Below, piece after piece: positions 24,801 to 33,780 of a stretch of DNA of 53,861 bases. The translations under genes were made by a program, and so were the position numbers. This stretch comes from Tubiluchus corallicola. Lineage: Eukaryota; Priapulida; Priapulimorpha; Priapulimorphida; Tubiluchidae. The notes beneath the pieces were generated by a model. The model was not told where the DNA came from, searched no databases, and saw nothing but the letters and a program-made list of their open reading frames with translations. Every line of letters begins with the position of its first letter. Position 1 is the first letter of the stretch. Where the stretch lies: positions 1-53,861 of the forward strand of contig JAQGDQ010001225.1 of NCBI GenBank assembly GCA_030141605.1. Direction: 5' to 3'.

Positions 24801-27800
24801 CGTGGCAAATCTGACTATTGCATCACTATAAGCAAACTATTATTTGCTTATATTATTATTTATTATTATTATTTACAGAAAGACAAGAGGATTTTTTATA
24901 CACTACCCCATTTTCAATAGGATAAAAAGTATACACTGTAGAACCTATAATACTGCAAAAGCATTTCTGATACTTAAATAACAATTAAAGTCTTAATTAA
25001 CGACGGGCGAGCCCAACTGCGATGACATCACAAACGAACAAAATTTTCGACAACAAAAACATTCTACGAGCGTGTTGCACGTGTTTGTGGAAGCAAAGGT
25101 TAAAATACAGCGCTACTGTAATAGATTCAGTGTGTTGTACTAAAACTCGCCAACTTTTAAGATAAAATTCAAATTCCAATTTACCGCTGTGTTCGTCACG
25201 CATGAGCTGTCGAAGGTGTGCAGTACGTCACAAACGAACACCCATGAATTGAGACGTACAGCACCTGTTTCTGGTAATTAAATAATATCTCAACTCCGTC
25301 AGGACCGTCAGAGTTTGGTGCATTTTTTTATTTTATCCAATTAAATCACTTATAAATGTTTAAATAAATAGAATGATTGTACAGCTGAGATTTTTCTGAA
25401 AAGAACAGTACCAATTTTTGTAATCGTTTAGTTATGTCTGTTCTCATACAGTAGCAGAAATGTCATATGTCTTGTAAGACCCATTTTGAGTGGTGCAGTC
25501 CTGAAAGAGTTAAAAGCTTAGTTAATGACCACAAAGCCCGACTAGTGGTGATATCATAAGTGAACATAATTTTCAACAGCAAACAATTCCACCCTCGCGT
25601 TGAACATGTTTGCAAAAGCAAAAAACTTCTAAATATATTTATTTTTGAATCAGTTGTGAAAAGGCACTACTTACAAATTGGATCACCGTCGTGTGCTGCA
25701 ACCTGGTGTCGTAAACTTTCACCGGAAGGACTCGCACCGCTGCCAGCTTTTGAACTCGAAGTTGCACCCGCCTCTTCACTTGAATCTTCACCGGATCTCC
25801 ATCTCTTTGTTTGGAACTCTGGCCTCTTTTCACTTGTAGTTTCCGGAAAAGCAACCGCTTGTGTTGTGTTGACATCACCGTCACCATCAGCACTTGCAGT
25901 AGCACCTCCTTCATCCGTGGAAAGATTATCAGGAACCGGAAGAGTAACGTTACCGCTTGCTGCTCTGCTGTGTGCCACCCCTTCTTCTTGACTTGATGTA
26001 GGACCTTCAGAATCCGCAGTAGAATCCTCGTCCCGACTCGTGGTGGCCGGTTGATCGGAATCCGAAACGTTTTTGTCGCCACTGGGACCTCTGGCACCAA
26101 AAGAACCGAGAGAAGTTGGCGCCACCGATGCCGAAGCATCGTTTACGACACGTTTTTGATAACCTGGATGCGTCCGCCTCCTCGTCGCTGTTACTCTTCC
26201 GTCGGAGTCCGGATGGTTCCGGGATTGCGGCAGCACTCTAGGCGTGGATGTGATGAGAGGCTGTGGCATCCTTGCTCCGTCAGTTGTGGGAAGAGGTGTC
26301 ACTGTGCTGGTCAGGAGACTGCTGGCACTTGTTGATGACCTGAAAGACGTCCTGTCAAATTAAAAGAACTGACGCATTTCCACTGTGGACGAAATTTGAA
26401 GAAACTGAGAAAAAAATTGAGCAGCGAAAAAATTATCATAAATATCATATTATATTGTCAATTTATTTTGAATGTAAACAACAACAAAACTCAATTTAGT
26501 ACATCACTCTAACCAGAATAACCGCGATCGGAACTCTCCTGCAACCAAATGACAAACTTCACAGGATAAATTAGGAATGAATATTTTCTTGTATAAATAT
26601 TATAAATATATGTCATAATATATATATATCATGTATAGTATATTATATATATATATATCATGTATAGTATATTATATATATATAGTATAGTATAGTATAT
26701 ATTATATTACATAGTATAGTATATATATACATATATATATATATATATACATACATACACATGCACGCACACACCATATACACGCACACACACACACACG
26801 CAACACATATATAATTGATTGGCAAAAAGTTTTTTTTGAGCTACCCTATTATATATATATATATGTGCACTCATTGACTTGTTATTCTGTTCCATTTTAA
26901 TGAATTTTTGCCTTGCAATATTTCCATTATATTAAAGAATCCTGAGGTAATGTTAATAACATTGTAAAAATCATCAAAACAGGAAGAAAGTATAACGAGA
27001 TTTACTTACTGTCTGTTTTGCAAAAATGTTGACTGTGAAATCTGCAGCTGCTCCAGATCCGGTCGTGGAGAATTCCTTGGAATTTGTTTAGGTACTGCTC
27101 GGCTCTTCTTAGACTGTTTAGATGAGAGTCTTCCCCGCTTGGCTGCCGGTTCGATGCTCACGTGTTGGTAGTTGCCGGCAGTCCGACGTCGACTTGACGA
27201 AGAAGCTGAGACGACAGATTTATGATGTTTGACCGATGTCCCTGTGTCAGACATGAATGTTTTAAATTCAGACGTGGGCTTTGGTCTACGGGGAGATGAC
27301 CGCGATGGTTGCCCTTTCATGCGAGCTGGACTTGACGAGGGTAGGGATGACTCAACTGCCCGCATCGATGCACTGGGTCGTTCCGGAGATGGTTCCTCGC
27401 CATGGTCCTTCTCTCTAGACGACGCAGTAAGTTGAACTGCAGATGTTTGCGGCTCGGCACGTCTAGGAGATGACCTCAATTGCTGCACCTCCCCCGGGTC
27501 TACGCTGCTCGAAGACACAGGTGGGTAAGAACGTCTCGTCGCATGCAACTTAGAATGTCTTGTGGAAGACTGAAGCTGATGCACTTCACCATGGTCCGCA
27601 TCAGAAGGTGCGGGCGGCAAAAATGCGGACGCAAGTGATCCAGGTCGCCTCGGAGAAGACCTCACAGGTCGTTCATAACTCGGAGACGACTGTGAGATAA
27701 AATTCCTAGCAGGAGACTTTCCGCGGGAAGAACTATTCCGTAAGATGTCCCTAGGATTTTTCTTTAATGGAGACTTCGCAAGAGAAGGCTTACTGGTTTT

Positions 27801-30800
27801 TTCCATTTGATGGAATTTACTGTTGACAAAAGATTTCCGTGCCGTTTGTTTAACCGAGGGCACAGATGTCGTCTTGGTAGAAGATTTCACTCCGGATTCA
27901 GCAGGAGAACTTTGTTTCTTAGGAGAAAGTTTCCGCTGGCTCCCTCGAGTGGTCGCTCTTGGAATGAACGACTTACGAGCCGTCTGCTTTGCTGCTGGCT
28001 TCTCAGTACCAAGACTTGTAACTGATGAATTAGCAACGGGTTGAATGTTGGTCACATGTGCACTAGCAACAGGTTGAATGTTGGTCACATGTGCAGCAGC
28101 AACAGAATCTTCTGACAGGACTACGGACGAAAGATCGGGAGGAAACGGTCGACCGACTTGTTTACGACGAGGAGTACTTGTTCCTGGAATAACCCGAGAC
28201 GACTGATGCTTTCCGGGCAAATTTTTCTTTTTACTACCAACCTGATAAAACATGTGCAACTTTCATGTTATAATGTCTCTTTTGTACATTTTAGTAACTA
28301 ATTTACTTGACTAGAACAGCTTGTATTGTCTATATTTATAGAGCTTATTTGATGAAGTCAGTATAAAAAAATTCCAGAACATTCAAGTTAAAGAGTCTTC
28401 GATTTCTTTGTCGGAAGAAAAGGGAATTTTAACTATATCCCAAGGAATTTTCTCTGCAGAGTTACATTACTTAGTATTTTCAAAGTTTTGAGAAATTTTT
28501 TAAACATTATTCATGAAGGGTGTTTTCTTGTGTTTTAAGCTGAGACATTTTCTGTTTTTTGCTGTTTTATTTCCAAATAATAGAGCCATCAGAAGACTTT
28601 TAACAATGTATTCAATATAGTTTACGGCACAGACAAGTTAATGCACAAATTAATTACGGACTTAACCTGAATAAATTTACTTTTGTAGAACATGCAATAA
28701 AATATCATTTATTAATGCACAAATTAATTACGGAGTTAACCTGAAGAAATTAACTAATGTAGAACATGCAATAAAATATCATTTGTTAATGCATAAATTT
28801 ATTACAAAGTTAACCTGAATAAATTTACTTTTGTAGAACATGCAATAAAATATCATTTGTTAATGCACAAATTAATTACGGAGTTAAACTGAATAAATTA
28901 ACTAATGTAGAACATGCAATAAAATATCATTTGTTAATGCAGCTTGAGATTTCCAAGTGATGTTTAAGTTTTCTGGAGCATAAGTTTAATTTATCAGTAT
29001 TTATTCTCCATTATTCTCATTTAACTCTTTCAGGACGGCTCCATTCATAACATGTCGTATAAGACCTACGACCTTTCTGCTACAGCATGAGCACAGACAT
29101 AACTAAATGATTACAAATTAGGTACTGGTTTATTCAAGAGAATCTCAGCTATCCAACTGCACTATTTGTTTAATCATTTATAAACGATTTAATTTATTAA
29201 AATTAAGAAAACACGCCCTTTTCAGGCACTCTAACTTAGTAGATTGAGTAGCTATGTCTGGTGTACGCTTGCGTGATTGAAGACATTTTATTGATAGCCT
29301 GCTTGCTACAGCCCTTGTTATCAGAGTGTTGCATCTGAATAGTTGATATTTTTTGCATTAGTTACAGTGCAAACTCTGCAGTTACTGAAAGCTTTTTCCA
29401 ATTTCTTTGTCAAAAATCGATTTTCAATTTGTCTAAAGTAAGCAAATGCATTTCATAAATAATTTTGCAAAAAAATCCATTGTATGATGAGTAGAAACTG
29501 TATATATGTGAGCATATATATATATATATATAAAGACATCGAAACTGTTTGTGGTACGTAACAGTACACTGAGTTGTATTGCCCAACCACTTGTTATTTC
29601 TTAGAAAAATTTTGCTGTGTCAAAAAAATTCACTTTTTCTCTGAAGAAACTATCACACTATTACAAACTTTTTAAAAATAAACTTGATAAATCTTGTAAC
29701 CTGACGAAAATTATATACCTGAATATGCACAACAAAAATTCAAAATCGGTTACCTTAGCAACAGCTGGTGCCTGTGACAACGATGCACCAGCATCCGAAA
29801 CACGTGAACTGTTGCTAGCATCTGCGCCAGCACCACCTGACGGATTCGCATCGGTACCATCGGTTTCAAACACCCACGGTCTTAGCGTGACTTTTCTTTT
29901 CCTAGAATGAAATTGCAAGATGAATGCCAGGTTATCACTGTACAAACATATCTACTGTAAGTTTGAGAGAGCTATCACTAAAATTAAAATTGTATGTATA
30001 ACTAGAGACAACAAGTATGGATAACTAGAGTTCCTGTGGAAACCTGAGAAAGTTATCCATTTAAACGTCTAACCTACCGCTAACTGGTGTAACCCTTTAA
30101 CCTTTACTTAGCCAAGTTTTCTATGTATCCACATTAAAAAAACTTTGTATCTGTTCTGAGTTGAAGTGCATGGATAGCAATGTCCCGTTTGCATAAAATT
30201 GTACTATTTACAACATTGTTTCAATTAATCTGGTTGCCTAAGAAGCATCTAAATGATAAATTGCAAAAAGGTCTTTGAAAATATTTCCTTTCTTGCAAGA
30301 ATTTGGCAAACTGTCCTACGGCTGAGGACACTTGTATTGCAAACTTTCTTTTCCAAAGGCTACTGTTGTGAAAGACGGAATTAAAAGATTATTTCTTGAT
30401 CTTAAGACGTGGTCACAAGAATCGTCTGCAAGTAGATTATGTAGGTAAAAGTGTCTTGAAAGATTTTTTGAAATGCAATCTTAAATTGCTCATTCAGCAT
30501 CTAGACTAATACAAGTTGATCTCAACTGACAAACAAAAGCTTCTGAGGAAAAAAGAATTTTTTTGATGCTAAAAAACCTGCCACTGATCACCAGATAAGC
30601 TTCACATGTACAATCAGCAGGTAAGCTTCACATAATCAGCAGGTAAGCTTCATGTAACCAGCAGCTAAACTTCATGTATTCAGCAGGCACGCTTCATGTA
30701 ATCAGCAGGTAAGCTTTAAGTAATCAGCAGGTAAGCTTCATATAATCAGCAGGTAAGCTTCACGTATTCAGCAGGTACGCTTCATGTAATCAGCAGGTAA

Positions 30801-32056
30801 GCTTTAAGTAATCAGCAGGTAAGCTTCACGTAATCAGTGAGATAAGCTGTGAGCTTCACGTAACAAGCAGGTAAACTTCACATATTCAGCAGGTAAGCTT
30901 CTCATAATCAGCAGGTGAGCTTCACGTATTCAGCAGGTAAACTTAATGTATTCAGCATGTAAGCTTAGCATATTCATCGGGTAAGCTTCACTCAAATCAG
31001 CAGGTAAGCTTCACGTAATCACCAGATAAGCTTCATGTAATCAGCAAGTAAGCCTGTGAGACATCTGCATGATGCGTTCAAAGACCTTGAGTTCTTCGAT
31101 TCACTGCTCTAATCAAATCAAATCAATTAGCCCCTGATCAAATTTTCGAGATGAGATGGGTCCACTCTTTCCCGCAATTCCTGCAGGCCACATGCAGTTT
31201 GATCAAGGAGCCAAGTACAGAAAGGCCTAATAACGATTTTTTTGCATCCGACTTGCGTACATCATTACTACTACACTCAAGAAACTATTTTAGAAGTTAT
31301 TAAAATTTATATTACAAACCATATATTTCTACTTTCAGGACAGATAGTGGTAATTTCATTACAATGAGTATTAGTAACGTGTATCACACAGTCTGTGTAG
31401 TACAGTGACATTTAGCTACAACCGTCTTGTAAGGGTTAACGGCATCCGATCTAGTAGAAAAAACTACCCGCACTATCTTTGGGATCGTGGCACGGACTTT
31501 TCAGCTGGATACACTCAATTAATCGCCCGGGCCGCACTTTCATTAGGTTGACAAATCTCTTCGCGGGCTGCAAAAATTCTCTCGGCGGGCCGCAATTTGC
31601 ACACCCCTGTTATAAATCAAGTTTTCCTGGTTTGCCCCAAAACATGAATTTGAACGCGAATGCGTCACCCGGCATAACCATAGCATTCGAAGACTTATTG
31701 TTCAGTAAAAGTATAAAACACAAGAGGAAAAGTTAGAAAATAAACAAGCTTAATAGAAATGCAGATTGTAGTGACTCGTAACATGATAGACTGACTCATG
31801 CTGGACGGATGGAGTGAAAATGATTTCCTCCATTGACAGCTCCCATCCAAATTACTTGTTTCAGTATCAATTACACATTGGTTTACCTTTTCACTGCTTT
31901 ACCAATGTGTAGGTTGCAATGTTAAACATAAGCACATGTATAAAAACAAATTGCACTCACGAATATCGCAAGCCTTCAACTTTAGTAGATCTCTGTGGCC
32001 AAATCACCAGTTTTGAGGATTGCTTATTCTGTCGTTTTCTGTTACTCATTATTGCA
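21756..32056 (-). CDS. Basic Ser/Pro-rich coiled-coil protein, 7 exons; chromatin/kinetochore-like, family unknown
   Basis: CDS complement of 32049-31961, 29901-29754, 28241-27010, 26351-25675, about 23762-23692, 23549-23440 and 21840-21756; about 803 residues. Exons are linked by matching phases, GT/AG borders and an unbroken frame. Seen: a basic N-terminus with RYSKRKVTLRPWVF, a ~640-residue disordered Ser/Pro/Arg-rich middle with many SPRR/SSPRR motifs (possible proline-directed kinase sites) and an AT-hook-like PRRKQVGRP, then a charged coiled coil and an acidic end SSSDDDD. The layout (long basic disorder plus C-terminal coil) recalls inner-kinetochore subunits such as CENP-U, and the N-terminal motif resembles the CENP-C motif. 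This is inference only; no domain is diagnostic. Introns are full of repeats. Confidence 0.72.
21852..22177. repeat. 37-bp tandem array, 9 copies
   Basis: Unit holds GATTGGTATTTTTGTACAG and a GCGTAAAA junction; one copy is shortened near 22070. Abuts the acceptor of the last exon of the minus-strand coiled-coil gene. Confidence 0.96.
22301..22681. mobile_element. Possible second hAT-type MITE family
   Basis: Starts CAGGGTTGCC and ends GGGAGCCCTG, with internal repeated CCCTGACTTTT motifs near both ends. No clear 8-bp duplication, so boundaries are tentative. Confidence 0.5.
23061..23336 (-). mobile_element. tRNA-derived SINE, copy 1
   Basis: On the minus strand it begins CAGACGGTTTAGTCTAGTGG (A-box-like), then GAGTTCGAAGC (B-box-like), a shared body, and ends in an (ATT)n tail. 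Matches 37120-37375. Confidence 0.8.
23440..23549 (-). CDS. Coiled-coil gene exon 6 (coiled coil)
   Basis: Acceptor TGTTTTTTAG, donor TTGAA|GTAGGT. Encodes IQEILALKKVRADIRKTRRR and continues to EMLLLHRRK: strongly charged, with hydrophobics at heptad-like spacing, a likely coiled coil. Confidence 0.75.
23692..23770 (-). CDS. Coiled-coil gene exon 5 (helical)
   Basis: Encodes VTGRTERRALKIYLSEVKFL and ends HEK|GTAAGA. The best acceptor by sequence (TTTTTCGCAG, exon from 23770) does not fit the phase left by exon 4; a downstream AG (exon from 23762) does. Either that AG is used or a small exon between 25675 and 23770 was missed. Confidence 0.6.
24111..24611 (+). mobile_element. hAT-type MITE, copy 3
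   Basis: CAGGGGTGTGC ... GCACACCCCTG with 8-bp duplication ATATAGAG both sides; retains the fullest 3' GC-rich block (GGCCCGCGGGCC). Lies between exons 4 and 5 of the minus-strand coiled-coil gene. Confidence 0.95.
24980..25205 (+). repeat. Dispersed repeat family A, copy 2
   Basis: Carries GAGCGTGTTGCACGTGTTTG and the TAAAACTCGCC block equivalent to copy 1. Confidence 0.75.
25264..25512 (-). repeat. Dispersed repeat family C, copy 1
   Basis: Minus strand CAGGACTGCACCACTCAAAA, AGACATAACTAAACGATTAC; same order as copies 2 and 3. Confidence 0.8.
25510..25626 (+). repeat. Dispersed repeat family A, copy 3 (partial)
   Basis: GTGATATCATAAGTGAACAT and CGCGTTGAACATGTTTGC align with copies 1 and 2; ends about 50 bases from exon 4 of the coiled-coil gene. 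Confidence 0.65.
25675..26351 (-). CDS. Coiled-coil gene exon 4
   Basis: Two in-frame acceptors 12 nt apart (TTTGACAG and GTCTTTCAG), so a four-residue length variant is possible. Donor CAATTT|GTAAGT. Encodes an acidic/Ser-Thr-rich disordered segment, e.g. SDSDQPATTSRDEDSTADSE. Confidence 0.8.
26570..26870. repeat. (AT)n and (AC)n low-complexity tract
   Basis: Alternating TATA runs with two ATCATGTATAGTATATT blocks, then CACACACG; lies between exons 3 and 4 of the coiled-coil gene. Confidence 0.9.
27010..28241 (-). CDS. Coiled-coil gene exon 3 (large, disordered)
   Basis: 1232 nt, open throughout, starting VGSKKKNLPGKHQSSRVIPG. Donor AGACA|GTAAGT; the apparent stop lies inside the donor. 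Rich in Ser, Pro, Arg, Lys with recurrent SSPRR, including RSSPRRP, SSPRRAEP and RSSPRRPKP. Locally higher GC than the flanks, typical of coding sequence here. Confidence 0.85.
28639..28940. repeat. 74-bp tandem repeat, 4 copies
   Basis: ATGCAC(A/T)AA starts at 28641, 28715, 28789 and 28863. Copies alternate between TTACTTTTGTAG and TTAACTAATGTAG, so the array grew as 148-bp dimers. Intron between exons 2 and 3 of the coiled-coil gene. Confidence 0.95.
29030..29320 (+). repeat. Dispersed repeat family C, copy 2
   Basis: CACAGACATAACTAAATGAT, AATCTCAGCTATCCAACTGC and a tail ending TAGCCTGCTTGCTACAGC. Confidence 0.8.
29754..29901 (-). CDS. Coiled-coil gene exon 2
   Basis: Acceptor TTTCATTCTAG, donor GCTAAG|GTAACC. 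Starts KRKVTLRPWVFETDG, then an Ala/Ser/Gly-rich low-complexity stretch. Phase fits both neighbours. Confidence 0.75.
30585..31055. repeat. 22-bp tandem array, about 21 copies
   Basis: Unit AATCAGCAGGTAAGCTTCAT and two more bases. At least nine copies keep GCAGGTAAG exactly. Located in intron 1 of the minus-strand coiled-coil gene. Confidence 0.96.
31130..31609 (+). mobile_element. hAT-type MITE, copy 4 (5' end degraded)
   Basis: Matches the family from about 31165 to the intact 3' end GCACACCCCTG. The first ~35 bases are scrambled and no matching 5' target duplication is seen. Confidence 0.85.
31961..32056 (-). CDS. Coiled-coil gene exon 1 (start)
   Basis: ATG at 32049-32047 (MSNRKRQNKQSSKLVIWPQR) behind an AG (TGTATTTTTAG) that suggests an upstream non-coding exon; AATTTAG|GTGAGTGC near 32936 is a possible donor for it. 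Donor TATTC|GTGAGT leaves two bases (TC), completed by the G that opens the next exon. Confidence 0.7.
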
Positions 32057-32226
32057 CTAAAAATACAGAAATGCTGGGTTAGAAACTTGTAACCAACAGT
32101 ACCATATACAGAAGAGAAACCAAATACTAAGCTTTGTTATACAGTTAGTCCCTCATAAGATAGGTACAACTTGCATATCTGCAATAAACACTGGCATTTA
32201 GTTTCCATGCAATGTGTTTCACAAAT

Positions 32227-32336
32227 TTAACCTTAAAAAAGGACATAGAACAACTCACGTAATACTTAAACCTGGACAAACTTAACCTTAAAAAAGGACA
32301 TAGAACAACTCACGTAAGACTTAAATCTGGACTAGC
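32227..32336. repeat. 55-bp direct repeat, 2 copies
   Basis: TTAACCTTAAAAAAGGACAT recurs 55 bp apart with few differences. Confidence 0.9.
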
Positions 32337-33208
32337 AAAACGCAAATAGATGGCAGGACAAATTACTAACTTTTAACTTTAGCCTAAGCCAGTCTTATTC
32401 GTAGTTTCAAATTTGCACGCATAAAGCCTGGCTTCAATGGTAAAATTATTATAATTTGTATTTGGTTTAACGTGCAATTTGCAACATTATTTCACAAACA
32501 AATTCTGTGTCGCCCTTTTGGTTTGCTTTTAACCGCCAGCCAGTTAAGCGGTACGGGAAACCTTGCTGTAAACGGTAAGATTTTGAGACGCTCCTGCGTC
32601 CCCTTTGCTACAGCCAGAATAAAAGGGACCTTTTAGACTTCACGAAGGCTGGAGCCAACGCTGGATGCTAAGCTTTTTGCGGGTGGCCCAGATCCAAAAC
32701 AAGATCTTTTAAATAACTGAAATAACCCTACAGGACCGTCCTCTTACCCAACCCAGGGTGTGTATTAATTTTGAGCTGGAAATCAATGTTGAACTTAAAT
32801 TATTGTAAGTTGTAAATGCTAAAGGATGTTGGTATTGCAAAAATAACCTTGGTTTCAGGGGAGTTTAGCGAAACAGCAGCACGATTGAAGTTAACTAACT
32901 AAACAGGAAATACAGAAGCAACAATGCACTCACCTAAATTTACAGGCTAGACTCTTTGAAACACTTGCATGCCTACAGGGGTAAACTTATCGAATCTAGT
33001 TTACAAGATATCGCGCAAGTGGAAGATGTCAGCTAAGCATTACTAAAAAGTTCTGACAAATTGCGTTAATGGCTCAACCTAGTAGCTTACATGGTAGATT
33101 CAGTGTTCTACCGGTAGAGTTATTGGTTCAACCTTGTAATTAATTCGTTTAGGACATAGTCTTAGGATAAAACCTTAGATAGCTTAATACTTTTTCCAAG
33201 GTAGTTCC

Positions 33209-33336
33209 AATTATTATTAACTGCACGTTACGATCAGTACCATTTTTCAACTCCTTGGTGTGACACTATCGAGAGTTGCGTCCACGACATCCCGGGTGAG
33301 AAGCGAGCACGCTACCATTGAGCTACATCACCTGGG
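33209..33336 (-). mobile_element. tRNA-derived SINE, partial copy 3
   Basis: Minus strand GATGTAGCTCAATGGTAGCG resembles a tRNA D-arm/A-box. The body part AGTACCATTTTTCAACTCCTTGG is related to the two full copies. Confidence 0.6.
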
Positions 33337-33608
33337 TACCCAGAACACCCTCATTTGTACTCACGCATGCACACACGTTTGTGTAGCAAAAACAGGCACA
33401 ATGAAACTGAAGAAATTAACCAAGAAGTTGCCCACATGATACACATGTTAACCCATATTGACTAATGAGGGTCAACATAGTAAATGCAACATTTCAATGG
33501 GCCTATATATTTTATACCAATGACCTGGATTTTTAGAGTCACTTAGATGCCCATATTACAAACAAGTCAGTTAAAAGCACAGCCCTGATTTTCGTATAGC
33601 ACAAAAGC

Positions 33609-33646
33609 CACGTGATAAGGGTCACTTTGCTGTGTACAATATAAAG
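33609..33646 (+). promoter_or_regulatory. TATA box with upstream E-box/GATA composite
   Basis: TATAAAG at 33640-33646, about 90 bases before the IGFBP-domain ATG, suits initiation near 33670. Just upstream CACGTG (33609-33614) overlaps GATAAG (33614-33619). Motif matches are seen; function is inferred. Confidence 0.45.
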
Positions 33647-33733
33647 CTGGATGTTGGTCATGTTGAGTTCGTTCTCAAATATTTCTTTCTGAAGACTCAT
33701 AAATTGTGTTGTTCAGCCTCAACCAACAGAAAG

Positions 33734-33780
33734 ATGAAGGGATTTCCTCTTACAGTCATTGTAGTGGGCTTGGTGGCACA
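33734..33780 (+). CDS. IGFBP-domain gene exon 1 (signal peptide)
   Basis: ATG in AAAGATGAAG, hydrophobic leader, donor GCACA|GTAAGT with two bases carried over. Confidence 0.9.

Noticed and set aside
25639-26139. 166-codon minus-strand frame and plus-strand frames over 25560-26335
   Set aside because: Shadow frames of exon 4 of the coiled-coil gene, whose frame alone links by phase to exons 3 and 5.
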